From Kuschelorhynchus macadamiae (taxonomy: Eukaryota > Arthropoda > Insecta > Coleoptera > Curculionidae): DNA of 64,000 nucleotides. The stretch spans positions 2,046,001 through 2,110,000 of the forward strand of contig JAUTXW010001351.1 in NCBI GenBank assembly GCA_030620095.1, given 5' to 3'. Shown in pieces: positions 45,275 through 57,414 of the stretch. A model generated the notes under the pieces. The model made no database searches. It worked only from the letters and a program-made list of their open reading frames with translations, and was not told the origin of the DNA. Both the position numbers and the translations under genes were made by a program. Position 1 is the first letter of the stretch, and every line of letters starts with the position of its first letter.

Positions 45275-46790
45275 CTATGGCATTAAGTATGTATTTTTAA
45301 TTCTGTCGTTCCTATCGAAATCTATAATTTCGCAGTTCTGGCAAATGTAGAAAGGATACGTACTCTCTTCGTTACAGTTACCACAAATCCATGGCTTGCG
45401 TTTAATGCAGGCAATCCAATCAGGTCCTTCATAATTGCTTCATTTTCTGACATAAACCGAAAATCGCTCTTCTGAGCGTTTCTTGAAATTTATGGTTGGA
45501 AGCTGTATGCCTTAATGGGCCTGGTTATGGTTCTTTGGTCTTTTCCAATGCATTTTCTTCATCATCTACTGATTTGATTGACTCTGCTTTCTCTGATATC
45601 TTTTTGGTTAGGTTCAACTTCCCCCTTTTTTTTTTGATGCGAAATGATGATGAGTTTCCGGACTCTAAACATTTGCCACGTTTGCACAATTTTTTCTTTT
45701 GATGAACCAAACATTTTTTTGCAACAGATCATCAAGGCTAGTATTAAGCAAATCAGAGTTTGCTAAATCAGCCTCACGATTTGGATTTTTTCCCAAAAGA
45801 TTAGGTTTCTTTGAAGAATTATGACTTATTCCAGTCCACAACCTTTTCAAGAGGCCAGGGAATTATACTTTTGGTATAGATCCACTGGACATGCTTTCTT
45901 GGTGCCATGTGTCTAAAATCTGCAGCCATTTCTTCTTCCTTAGCGCAAAGAGAGCAACATCCAGAGGTTGCGTCAAATGTGTGCTGTTTGGCGGAAGAGG
46001 AGTCAGGTAATTATTAGTCTCTTCCCTTGTTTGAATAACCAAAGAGGAGAAGTGTGAAGACAAGTTGTCTTCGATGATTATTTTCTGACCTGGATAATCG
46101 ATATCACTTAAACATGGCATTAGTAAATCAACGAACCACTTCTCACAAAGTGTGATACCGAACCAACCGCTCTTGCTGTGGCCATAGACAGTTCGTGGCG
46201 ACTCTCCTCTGGTCTAGTTTTCATATAGATTACAGATGTATAAACCAGCATTGGGGTAATAGCATTCCAGAAGAACTTCCGCATACCATTATATTTACAG
46301 GCGCTTTTGAGTGCTGCTGCACTCTTTCCACTCTTCCAACGCCTCTAGACACAATCACTCTATATTGGTAAAGACCTCAACGAATTGTTCTGCCTCTACA
46401 GATGCATGTGAACGCTTTATATTAGAAGTTAAACGAACAATTAAATTGTGTCGTGAAATACAATGTTCAATAAAGTTTGATCCTGGAGTATTACTAAACA
46501 ATTTCTTGACTTTACAGCTAACTATTTTCAAGTATTTGTGAAAGATTTCGCGAATGTCTGCCTTTGCTAGCGGAAGGCCTCATGAAGCCACTGTTGTTGA
46601 AGTGTGAGTTAATAAACACTCCTCCTCAATGGTAAGTATTGTCGGATGACCAATTACCTTGGCATGTCGACCAACCAGCTTGTTCTAAAGGGTTCTCCCG
46701 AGAAATTTTGTCACGCCGACTCGCTTGGGCTTGAAACATCTCCCTTCTAATGGCTTCTAACGCTTTTTCTAGTTAGGCGGGAAATTATTC
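45275..46790 (-). pseudogene. pogo/jerky-type (DDE_1) transposase, decayed
   Basis: Reading leftward: an N-terminal segment RREMFQAQASRRDKISREN, then 'IGHPTILTIEEECLLTH' near 46660-46610 and a KADIREIFHKYLKIV stretch (46560-46520). The core follows with SPRTVYGHSKSGWFG (46200-46150), CEKWFVDLLMPCLSDIDYPG, and KIIIEDNLSSHFSS (46090, second catalytic Asp). Then LPPNSTHLTQPLDVALFALR (46020-45950, third Asp), LKRLWTGISHNSSKKPNL and finally a zinc-binding tail WICGNCNEE...FYICQNCEIID at about 45390-45310. Multiple frames are needed. The core 46120-45863 is still open. Related domesticated genes (CENP-B, jerky) exist, but the breaks argue for a dead transposon. Confidence 0.8.
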
Positions 46791-46799
46791 TCCCGCGTA

Positions 46800-48650
46800 T
46801 GCACCCCCCCAACTTTTTTATATAATGGCGCGACATTCTCCTAGTATCCTAGACCTCTAACAAAAGATATCCTTGATTGGAATTAACAAAAAATTAAACG
46901 AAAGAAAAACAATAATAAAGAAGGTGGTATAACGACATATCTGCCAAAGTAACCCCATTTTACGGTATGTATTAGGAGGTTTTACCTCGAGAAAAAACTA
47001 AATGCCGAACGTAAGTGACGGCATATACCATAAAAATGGTAGTTTATTAGTAGTATGGCACAGATTGTTTTTCCAATATAAGCACAATGTCACTTACCCT
47101 TTTCTATTTCTTAGCTAGTTCCCATTTTATTTCTAAGGAAATTTACTTTTCGTATCTATAAAAATGTTTTTTGACAAGGTGGTGACGTACCATTTAATTC
47201 AGTCAATTAACATATTAAAAGAGATAACAATAACTTAAGAAATGATGTTAAAAATAAAGTTATTGGAAAAGCTTTTTGTTATCTCGTTGAGTATTAGTAT
47301 ACAAGATAATATATAACAAGTCTCTTTGTCATTTCATTTTTATTCTCCTCTAACGGTTACTTAAAAAAGTTACACAGGTCATGCACCGCCTCTGACCATG
47401 TATACCCGCAAAAAAAGCAATTCAAAAAAGCAAAACTGTCTCGCGCTGCCTGGGTTCACATATGGGCATCGTTCAGCTGCTGCCGTCCACTTCTTGTAAA
47501 AAGTGATTTGCTGTCACCGAAGAAGGTGATGCGTCCTCAAGGTCGGTCCGGTCGTGGGTGACTAAAGAAAACTGGTTGGTTCCCAGTTGCTGATGGTTCC
47601 TCTCATTTATATGGAAATGAAGAGTTCTTTCTCACGGCTAATTGCTATATTTGTAATGAATCTTCTCACATGATATAAATCTATAATCGATCAATTAGTT
47701 TATGTTTTGTATTCATGTTCTTCTGGGGTATCCAGTACACTAACAAAAACTTGGAATATTAATAAGCATGAAGTAAATTATTTAAATGCTGAAGATAAAA
47801 TAAAAATTATTTATTAAATATATCTATTTTATAAAATCACTAATCTTTTAATACTGCACAAGCTGATCAAACGCTAAAATTTTCCTGTAAAAAATTATAA
47901 TAAATTGTTTTTACTGGTCTCATCCTAACACTAAAACACTTTCCAACAATAAGTAAATAAATAACTGTTTAGTTGTGGAATGATTTCCAACACACTTTAT
48001 AAACAAGTAATACTAATAAATCAAACATAATGACAATACCTAAGATCGATCTATACCAAGATCTTTACTTTCTTTGTAAGAGTGTCGCTTCTAGTAAAAA
48101 TCTATACTATACTAGAATGTTTAAAAAAATCATTTTGACAAGTCTTTTTAGTCAATTATGAAGTATAGTACAATCACAGTACAATTTTTTATAAGTTGTT
48201 TGTGGTGGAAAAATAAAATCTCAAGTTAACGTATTTCCACTTATTTCGCAATCATGGCCATTTAAAAAAAAACATTTAAAACCGATTTATTTCGATTTCC
48301 CTTCGCCTTAGGAAAAAACGTGTAAGGACAAAAATTGTGGAGCCCAAAATTTGAAGTAAGCTTTGTTTTAGGATGAACTCTTTGTATTTTGTTTCAAAAA
48401 TGTTTTTTCGAAAAATTTTTTTTACAATATAAAGGTGAAACACGTTAACATTTTTATTCTGAAAAAAAATGGGTATTTGTCTTTCATGCTTTTGAAGCAA
48501 TGTGACACATTTACTACCTACTACCGTTCAACCGCATGTTACATAGAAGTTGAATTTTCTTTATCTCGATTAAAAACGAGTTCTATGAAAGTACTCACGA
48601 AATTATAATGTGAAACTGAAAATTATCACGAGGAAGCGATTTTTTTTAAA
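46800..48650. other. No recognised gene
   Basis: A GC-richer patch at 47380-47630 (CGCTGCCTGGG, GGTCGGTCCGGTCGTGGGTG) stands out, but neither strand gives a protein I know. The remainder is AT-rich. Confidence 0.4.
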
Positions 48651-48659
48651 TTATAAAAT

Positions 48660-48810
48660 GATCGTTTCTGCAGTAACAAAAAATCGGTTCTTTACTCCGG
48701 AATTTCCCTCGTTATGAATTTTTTTATGAAGTTTTATTAGTAATAGCAAAGAATGACCCGATTTAATTTGGCTCATAATCATTTAGTAGCATATAAAGTT
48801 GTAATATATT
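48660..48810 (-). repeat. Foldback repeat family, isolated end
   Basis: aaaaatcggttctttactcc, 'ggaatttccctcgttatgaa', 'aatgacccgatttaatttgg' and 'aatcatttagtagcatataa': the terminal ~130 bp alone. Confidence 0.75.
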
Positions 48811-48959
48811 AAAAATATAAACTGTTTTTTGCGCGTTTTTTTGTAACCCCTTATATACTCTAGAACATTCGTAGAAAAAATATTTCTACCCCACTAAAAG
48901 AAAAAAAAGAAAAGGTCCGTTTTTAGTGAAACTTCCAATACCAAATTAAACAATTCAGA

Positions 48960-50050
48960 CTGCCATTTCTTGTAACATCTCTAAAACGAAAGTCTTGTCT
49001 TATAAAAACACGCTGCAACCTTTTGACCTTAATGGCACCACTATTGATGTCGTAAACTCTGTAAAATTTCTAGGGCTTCTTGTAGATGATTCTTTAAAAT
49101 GGGATCCACATATCGACGCTTTATCAAGGAAGTTGGGTTCTGCTTGCTTTGCGTTAAGATCTGTTTCCGAGGAGCTTAGCTTTTCTACCTCTAGAACTGT
49201 TTATTTTGCTCTTGTTGAGTCGCACCTCAGATATGCTATTCAATTCTGGGGTACATGTTGTGCGACTCAATTTGATCGAATTTTTATACTACAAAAAAGA
49301 GCTGTTCGTTACCTACTGAGACTTAACAGTAGAACTCACTGCCGAGATTTCTTTAAAAGATATAAAATACTAACCCTTCCTTGCTTATTCATTTTGGAAT
49401 CGGTTTGCTTAATTCGTAAGCATGCACCTGCTCTATTAGAGAGACCTTCTCACAACTACCCTCTCAGAAACACTGAGCACGATCTCTATCTTCCAACCCC
49501 ACACTCAGAGTTAATTAAAAGATCAGTAATCTACAATGCAAAAAAAATGCATAATCACCTGCCATTTAACATCAAATCCATAATATCTCTGACTTCATTT
49601 CGCAAGGCTTTGAAATCATTCTTACTGGAAAGCGCCTTCTACACCGTGAACGAGTTTTACAACACATAAATTTATCCTTATGAACCCCTAGTGTGATAGT
49701 TGCCATTACCAACCATTTTTACCGAATTTTGTATATGTATTTTTTTAATTGTTTCGTACTTTTTTATTTTTTATTTTTTACTTTGCTTTTTTATTTTTCT
49801 TACATTATATTTATGAAAATGTTTATAACATAGTACGACTGACAAAGTACATTTCTAATGTACTTCTTTTAGGATTCTATTATATTAATATTCTAAATTC
49901 TTGATTTAAATATTATTTTTCTATAATATTTATGATGTGTTTTTGTTTTGTTTTGTTTGCTAATTTTGATGTTTGTAAACTATTTTTTTTTACAACAGCT
50001 TTGTCCACAAAATTGTAAAATTTTTTTGACAATAAAGCATTATTTTATAA
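48960..50050 (+). pseudogene. LINE 3' end: RT C-terminal domain and 3' UTR (5'-truncated)
   Basis: An open frame, readable from about 48963 to TAA 49667-49669, begins after the RT catalytic core with KVLSYKNTLQPF, VNSVKFLGLLVDDSLKWDPH and IDALSRKLGSACFALRSVSE. It continues through VYFALVESHLRYAIQFWG, IFILQKRAVRYLL and a His/Lys-rich end, SFRKALKSFLLES. This is the thumb and C-terminal part of CR1/Jockey-type reverse transcriptases. The frame is intact for over 220 codons, so this copy is relatively young. A T-rich 3' UTR follows, ending around 50045 with gacaataaagcattatttta. It is truncated at the 5' side, typical of incomplete reverse transcription. Confidence 0.85.
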
Positions 50051-50059
50051 TGGTTTATG

Positions 50060-50931
50060 TTAAAAAATATTTTTTATTTTAAGATTCAATTTTTAATGGA
50101 TTTTTGTTGGCACTTAAGCAAAATACCTCGCGTCAGAGTGATAAAAAAAACTTTGCTAGAATAATACGGTTATTAAATAAAGTTTTCGTTTTTTTTTACA
50201 CTTATGCTGACAGTATTTGTATAAAATTTACATTTTACATCCAATGCACAATTTTCAAAAACTGTCCTTAAAACTGGGGCAAATCTAACGTATTATTTTT
50301 TTAAGTTATACCAATTTTGTATATTAGAATATACATATTACAAAATATTTATTTTTAGAGTTCCGTAAATTAAGTTACAGAATATAGAATATGAAATGGA
50401 AAATACAAAAAATAACAATTCCATCAATGCAAAAACGGATACAAAACAACTCATTAAAATATATCATAATGTTATTAAGTAATAAGTAAATTTAAAACAA
50501 AACCAACAATTTAAAAACTAAGTTGGACCCCTTCATATATAAAAATTTTATCTCTCGTTGACACCATAGACAAATATATATTTTAGTATTCGTTCCCGTG
50601 TTGGTCGTGCATGTTTTATTTAAGTCTCAATTAAATGTGAAATTTTAAAAATGTGTTTGCTATATTGTAATATAATTTTCAGATCTTAGTTTTAAGATGA
50701 AAGGCTTACTTATTGTTTTCCAAATGTACCAACTTTTAATTCTTAAAAATTTCTATAAAGGAGAATTTTACATTTTTGTTCCGATGAAGATCACGTGCTT
50801 GTTCGAAACGTCAATATTTTGTAAAATGTGACTTTTAAAAGAAATGTGTTAATTTTCGTCTTCAAGGACGTCTTTGAATTAAAGAAAATAAAAGAGTAAA
50901 TTTATATATACAAGACGGTCCAAGAAAAACA

Positions 50932-50999
<68 letters not shown>

Positions 51000-52150
51000 A
51001 TGGTTTTCATTGGTCAGTTCATCATGAATACTTTTGCAAACAACTATTTGATAAACTCCTTACTAACCCAATGCAATAAAAACAAATTTGAAAACATTTA
51101 AGAAAAATATTAGATTTAATTGTATATTTATTTTTGAACCCTATACAGTTAATGTTTTTTTTTTGGAATGTTTTGAATATTTTTTTTTAATGAAATGGTG
51201 TTTCTCACTGTAATGTATTTTATTATGAAGATTATTATTTATTCCTAATTACAAGGATATTGTGAAAATGATTTTTTTTACAAAAACTTTAATTATCGCA
51301 CCCATTCACTTTGTTGGGTGTATGTTACCTATTGTGACATATTTTGACTTTCAGTTGGATGGAATAAACCTAGTTTGCTACAAACACCCTGTGTTATATA
51401 CGCTATTTTATTATAGTTTGATATTGAAACTACTGTTACTAAGATTTTTTTTGCTGATATTCGGTCCAACAGTCCTAAACGTCCGGCCCCGCCTCAATAG
51501 AATTTATCAATGAAAATGGCCCTAGCCATGTAGAACACAGGCGTAGAGTTTAGGGAGTCATACATTAACAGATCTCAATTAAGTATTATACAAAATATGA
51601 CACCACTTATTGGCATGTAATATTAGTTAAACAGAATTACATTTCGTCAACTTGGTTAAATAAAATATAGGTAACCTTAAACTGAATGAGGGAAGAATAT
51701 TGCAATGTATATTTCTAGAACCATCTTAAATTTGGTTGTATATTTGGACATATACAAATTCAAAATTCATCAAAAAATATAAATCGGGTTTAGTAATTAT
51801 TTGGAATAGAATTAATATCTAATACACATCAGAACGACATTTAAATAAACATATAACTTATTTCTCTTAGCCATAAATAAATTCGTTTTTTTTTGAGGGC
51901 GTAAAATTAAGCATTTGGGCCTTAGAGCGCAAATATCATTTTTGAGCTCAAAAATAAAGTTAATACATTTAAAAAATGTTTGCTTCTAGTTTAGGGTGAT
52001 AAATTAGTCTCCTGTTTTAAGTAATATATCTATATATCTCAGATTAAAGAGACGCACACGTTCTGTCGATATTTTTTGAAAGTTTGTTAAAAGTAACCTA
52101 AACTTTAAATTTGTATGTAAAATTGTCGCATATATCTTTAAAACTGTGTT
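50060..52150. other. No recognised gene; one PLE-like motif
   Basis: At 50782, ccgatgaagatcacgtgctt then gttcgaaacgtc resembles 3' regions of some Penelope-like elements or SINEs, but no protein part is near. The frame at 51262-51513 is hydrophobic and unassigned. Confidence 0.4.
50934..50996. repeat. (AT)n microsatellite, about 63 bp
   Basis: Uninterrupted AT dinucleotides. Confidence 0.98.
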
Positions 52151-52159
52151 TTAAAACAA

Positions 52160-52655
52160 AATAATAAAAAAATCTGTAAATTTCTTTTACCCGGAACTTC
52201 CCTCGTTATGCATCTTTCCTTTTATAAGGAATAGTGAAGTGTGACTCAATTTAGTTCCGCACATATAGTGACTGATTATTTTATTAATACTTATATATTG
52301 TCTCTTCAAATATTTTTATTGCGCCTTATTTTGTTCCACCATACTGGATTCGTTCTGCCTCACTTGATTTTTGAGCATAATTTATAAATAAATTATTTCA
52401 ATAAAATAATAGTACCTAATCTAATAATAAAATGACAATTGGATTTATTGTTTCCAAAAGTTAACAAATTCGTTTACCTGTAACATCCCTCGTGATTAAG
52501 GGAATTAAATATAAAAAACTGTATATGTATATACTGTACATATTGCTGAATAACTACGTGCTGAACTAAACTCCGTCATGATTTTTTTCCTTTATAAAAG
52601 AAAGAATTCATAAAAAGGGAAGTTCCGGATAAAGATAATTTACCTATTTGTTATA
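52160..52655. repeat. Foldback repeat family, short internally deleted copy with both ends
   Basis: Left end aaaaaatctgtaaatttctt, 'acccggaacttccctcgtta' (52167-52209). The right end is the inverted counterpart 'gggaagttccggataaagat', aatttacctatttgtta (52617-52653). Only about 490 bp lies between, so most of the arms are lost. Confidence 0.7.
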
Positions 52656-52779
52656 TATTTAATTTGTTTTTCTCTTATTTAAATCATTATTATTATTATG
52701 AACATTTATGTTTCATAATTTTATTTACGCAGTCTATAATAAACTAGATATAATTTATTGTTTTCCAGGTTTTATTCCA

Positions 52780-53285
52780 GAAAAAGCAATTTTGCCGAAT
52801 GTTTAAACATTTTTTAAGCCGCCATGTTGCTTTGCCATATAATATTAAAATTTTATCAGTTTATCCCTGCTCTACGCTTGATTATAGTGTAAAATGTCAA
52901 ATCAATTATATAAGTTACCTTTCTTCCTTGATTATTTTTAACAATTCGTTAGATCATTTTGTTCTGCCACAATAGGCTCTGACCAAAATTTTAACAGGTG
53001 ATCTTAATATCACACTCAATTTTTGTGCAAAATTTAAGATCCCTTGATTAAGTTTCTTTATTATTTTTTTTACATTTTACTAGGTGTCCCCATAAAATGA
53101 TAATTTTTCAGCAAAATTTAAAGCCAACCGAAAAAGTAGTTTTTCAGCCATGCTGCGCACAAACAGACCACGGAAATGGGAAAACGTGTTTTTCGATATC
53201 TTATCTAGAGATCCTAAAATGCCAAAATTTCGAAGGGGATTTTTTCACGAGTATAAACGTTGCCACTTAACGACGGAAATAATAA
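52780..53285 (-). repeat. Foldback repeat family, single arm
   Basis: Units with AAGCCGCCATGTTGCTTTGC (52818), 'tcattttgttctgccacaat', then 'cagccatgctgcgcacaaac', 'aaaacgtgtttttcgatatc' and the degraded palindrome end near 53250-53280. Confidence 0.75.
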
Positions 53286-53315
53286 GGCTTAATTTAAATT
53301 AATTTTTTTTGGTGT

Positions 53316-53480
53316 CTATATTGCGATTGTTTCACGCAGTTTCGAAATGGTTTCTGTGTGCATATTGTCGGCGATTTTCTTTGTTACCATCAAGTACAAA
53401 CTCGTTTTTTCGACAACAGCGTGGCATCTAAAAAAATTGGCTGCAATCTCTTTAACCCACTTTTCAGTTGAAGCAAACAT
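53316..53480 (-). CDS. Short intact open frame of unknown origin
   Basis: ATG 53480 to stop 53316-53318, 54 codons: MFASTEKWVKEIAANFFRCH, then VVEKTSLYLMVTKKIADNMH. Amino-acid composition and codon use look protein-like, and there is no interruption, but I recognise no family. About 300 bp upstream on the same strand, SVQKSQWRLAESTTVDLEAE (near 53750-53830) is also open, so two exons of one gene are conceivable. No convincing splice sites join them. Confidence 0.25.
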   Translation of the reverse strand: MFASTEKWVKEIAANFFRCHAVVEKTSLYLMVTKKIADNMHTETISKLRETIAI

Positions 53481-53489
53481 GAATAAAAA

Positions 53490-54360
53490 AACGTATTATT
53501 GAAACTTAATATAATATGTGCCTGAAATTAATATGATATTTATATGTATTTAAAGTATTTTGCAAATAAAACATTACAGCAGCATATATTTTGTTTTACT
53601 GATTTAGTACGGATATCTAAAAAAACTAAATACTGTTTGTTAACTAAAAAAACATAGGAACCAAGTCACGGAAAAATACTTTATATGACTACTATGTTTG
53701 CTGTATTTAAGTTTCATCTGTATATAGGATGAAATGAAAACAATTAAAAATATTTTCGGCTTCCAGATCAACCGTTGTTGATTCAGCTAAACGCCACTGG
53801 CTCTTTTGTACTGATAGAAAAGTAGGGTTAGAAAAATTGCAGTTTTTAAACACCTGCCATTTATAAACCATATTACTCAAAAAAATAGTTTAATCAATTA
53901 TTAACTATAACAAAAATGCTTAAAATGCACTAAGACCGATACGTCGCTGCTAGAGGTCCAGAAATTTGACAGACACAAACTGTTTTTCACCTTAGGCATG
54001 TGCTTTGTGATTTTACGTTTATGTTTACATGTTCATACAAACATGTTCTTGTTCATACAACTTCTTGGGCGGAGTTGCCATATTTCGCCTTAAGAATTCT
54101 TTGTTATGGACCTTTACTAACAAATCCTTAATTTTTGAAATTCGATTCTCGTTTTTTTCTTGAAGCACGCGTGATATAAACGAAATACATAATTATGATA
54201 TTTTTTGCCACAATATTCATTTTATTTATCCATGTTAATTAAACTTTGTGATTATAGTTTTCTTAGTAGGTTGCACTAATAAAACGCAGATTTGGCAACC
54301 TAGGGTCCAAAACGTTTATAAAGTGAAGTAATCTTGGCTCCTAAAATAATCATAATAGCG
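53490..54360. other. No recognised gene
   Basis: Apart from the open stretch near 53750-53830 and a short direct repeat (catgttcatacaaacatgtt) at 54029, nothing stands out. Confidence 0.4.
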
Positions 54361-54704
54361 TAAAGTCCGGGACACGAGAGAAAACCAGGCGGTCCTTAAA
54401 ATAAAGGTTCATAGTCTTACGCAAGCGGAAAGTCAAATTTGTGTACGCAAATAAATTTTATTTTATTTTATTTGTTGTAATAGTTTGCCGCTTCACCTAT
54501 AAAGTGCTCCAGCTAAGCGGTACTGAAAGTTAATCGAGGATTTAGTAAATTTCGCACTGGTCCACTTGTAATTGGGATGTGCCTAGAGTCTCCATGCACT
54601 TGAAGGTTCTAGCTATTTCCAGTGGCGCCTATACATTTAGAGCATTTTTTTCATTTCTATATAAATGCGTTGCGTTGAATTTGAATTATTATTTCGAAGT
54701 AACG

Positions 54705-56080
54705 ATGGCGAGCAAAAGAGGAAAAACAATTCGAAGCGGTGCACGTGAAGTTATTGCGAGCGTTATAGAGGCCTGTACTAGAGAAGCTGAAAATAATAGT
54801 TTGACTATTCCAATTCAAAATCGAACAGAACGCGTTGCATTTTACACTGGTGTTTCGGAAAGTAGTGTAAGAAAAATTCAAAGAGAACATAATAATCGCT
54901 CATGTTCTACTTCACCTTTAAAATCTCCTGATAAAAAAAGACCCCGATTATCATACAAAGATAAAATTGACAATAGTCATTTTCAAGTAATTCGACGAAC
55001 AATAGAGGATTTTTATATAAACTTGAAGGTTCCGGCCTGCAAACCCCTACTTCGAGCTGTAGAGAACAAAATAGATTTTCCATACGGGTATAAAACCTTA
55101 AATCAGCTTTTACGACCAAATGGTTTTGTTTGGCGCAAGTGCCAAAATAAACGAAAATTGTTCATTGAGAGACCAAATATTTTTCACTGGCGGGTGAAAT
55201 ATCTATCAACTGTAAGGCAATATAGGCAAGAAGGACCCAATATTGTGTATCTAGACGAAACCTGGGTAGATAATGATATGACAGTGAACAAATGCTGGCA
55301 AAGTGAAAGTGTTACAGGCGTTGTTCAGGGAATTCGCTCTAGTAGTCGTTTTATTATAGTTCATGCTGGTTCAGAAGCCGGATTTGTTCCAGGTGCTGCT
55401 CGGGACTAACAACTGGAGACTATCTAGGACAGATGAATAGAGATAATTTTGAAAAGTGGTTGCTCGAGAAGCTTCTACCTAACATACCCTCCCAAATCAG
55501 TCGTGGTAATGGATAATGCGTCTTATCATTCTCATAGAAGATAAAGTGCCAACTAAATACCCTACAAAAGTTCATATGATATCGTGGCTTAAATCAAACA
55601 ATCTTGTATGTGATCCAACATGGAGAAAATATCAATTATATGAAGTAATATCTGCCAACCAGCCTAGAGAAAAAAGTATAAAATTGACGGTCTTTTACGT
55701 AACCTCGGTCTTACACCTTTAAGGCTGCCTCCATACATGTGCGACCTCAACCCTATTGAACTTGCATGGGCAGGAGTAAAAAAATATATTCAAGAGCACA
55801 ACACCGGTGAACTTTCAATTAAAGATTTAAATAAAATAACATTAGAAGCGATTGACTCAATATCGACTGAAAATTGGAAATTGTGTGTTAAACATGTTCG
55901 TTCTATTGAAGATAAAAACTGGGAAGTAGATGGCAAAATTGAAAGGGTTATTGATGATTTAGTTATCACACTGGGATGTCAAGTAGTGACGACGAAACCT
56001 CATCATTTTCAGAGGAAGACAACGATTTAGAAGGAATCGAACCATTAGAATCACAGCCGTCAACCTCAAAAATGGCTTAG
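54705..56080 (+). pseudogene. ITm-type DDE transposase, few frameshifts (best copy in the window)
   Basis: ATG 54705 (MASKRGKTIRSGAREVIASV) was chosen over upstream in-frame codons because family members begin close to this basic segment. An HTH region with RVAFYTGVSESSVRKIQREH follows. The first catalytic Asp is in VYLDETWVDND (about 55246), then SRFIIVHAGSEAGFVPGAA; a frameshift occurs near 55395. In the next frame LTTGDYLGQMNRDNFEKWLL continues. A third gives SVVVMDNASYHS (second Asp, about 55500), and after another shift LPPYMCDLNPIELAWAGVKK (third acidic residue, about 55726). The acidic Ser-rich tail SSSDDETSSFSEEDNDLEG ends at TAG 56078-56080 in yet another frame. About four frame changes make it inactive, but motif conservation shows a fairly recent insertion. 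It would act in the nucleus as a cut-and-paste transposase. Confidence 0.85.
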
Positions 56081-56263
56081 TTTTTTTTCATATATTTTGT
56101 AAAATTGTTCATAAAGTAGCTGTCAATAAACTGCTTCAAAATAATTAATTTTCTGTTCAATATCGGGTGTCAAAAAATATCTAATATTGCAACTAAAATT
56201 TGAAAAACTACAGAACTCACATTTTTTCAAAATTAACACATCAATGTAGTTATATATAGTAGG

Positions 56264-56998
56264 GGAGCCAGCACTGATTCCAGTGAACAGGATTTATCAA
56301 AATTTTAACTTATGCAGTCGGGCTATTATAATTGGGGTATGCCAAAAGTGACCGTTTGTCTCCGTCTGTCAGATTACTTTGTACAGGGGGCGTCATTGTG
56401 AAGTACTATACAGGGCGTTTCCTAATTGCGTGCTTATGTTAAAGGGGGTGATTCTTGGACCTTTTTAGGAAAAAAGTTTAATATGAATCTAAAAGTCTTA
56501 ACTTTGAAGATACATATATAAAAAAACATTTTTTTTAAATCTTAATGATGCTATTATAGATAAATAACTGTGTGAAATTTGATACACGTCTTTTATGCAT
56601 AAAAGGGCATTTTTTATTAACAATCAATTTTTGAAATTTCTACCAGTGGCGTGCATATGTAATTAACCTGGGTAAATCCGTATGCTCCTTAATGTATCAA
56701 ATTTCATGCAGTTATACATAATAGCATCAGAATTGGGATGAAAAAAATGTTTTCTTTTTAAACTTTACTATCCTGTATCTCAAAAGTTAAGACTTTTAGG
56801 ACATAAAAACACCCCCTTTAACATCAGCACGCAATTAGGAAACGCCCTGTATAGTACTTCAAAATGGCGGCCCCTGTACAGAGTAATATGATAAACGGAG
56901 ACAGACGGCCACTTTTGGCATACCCGAGTAGCCCAAAGTCGGGCTGCATAAATTAAAATTTTGATAAATCTCGTTCATTGGATCTGATGCTGGCTGCC
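56264..56998. mobile_element. Foldback MITE with ~315 bp inverted arms, nested in the ITm transposon
   Basis: The left arm (ggagccagcactgattccag, GGTATGCCAAAAGTGACCGT, CAGGGCGTTTCCTAATTGCG) reappears inverted on the right (56684-56998) with good conservation. About 90 bp of unpaired centre contains cagtggcgtgcatatg. No coding frame. It lies between the transposase stop and the right end of the host transposon. Confidence 0.85.
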
Positions 56999-57414
56999 TT
57001 TGTAAAATCTGGACTTGTAAATCGTGTATCACTATACTGGGTGGCCCAATAATAGTGGACGTAGGCAGTAGCCCGGGAACCGTTAATAACAGAACTCAAG
57101 AAAAAATATATTTATAGCTAAATCGATCAAGAAAAATCAAAATTAAATCATTTTAAAATTCGTTTTTGCAATACAAAAGAGATATAGAAGTGCGGTACAC
57201 GAATGAAAACAGACAAATATAGATAAAGGTTCATTAAGCATAGTTACATTTTTTAATTATCTGAAATGCGTATAGTCAAAAAGGAGTGCCATATTATTTA
57301 AAGAACAACGGGACACCACTGGTTTAAAGAGATTTCTTGGCCGACCTTCCTAAACTAATTGACTCCGCCCGGTTTTCTTTCGTGTCCCGCACTTTATTCT
57401 TTTCTTTCATACTC

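Larger units (their letters stand above)
54361..57396 (+). mobile_element. ITm-type DNA transposon with 32 bp inverted ends
   Basis: TAAAGTCCGGGACACGAGAG continuing AAAACCAGGCGG (54361-54392) matches the reverse complement of 57365-57396 at 29 of 32 positions. The transposase gene lies at 54705-56080, and a foldback MITE of about 735 bp has inserted downstream of it. Without the MITE the element would be about 2.3 kb. The ends begin with TA, fitting TA target preference of this superfamily (family knowledge). Confidence 0.8.

Noticed and set aside
45496..45710. Opposing Ser/Phe-rich and Lys-rich frames
   Set aside because: They lie within the decayed pogo-type transposase on the minus strand; the plus frame is a shadow, and the minus frame is its variable linker.
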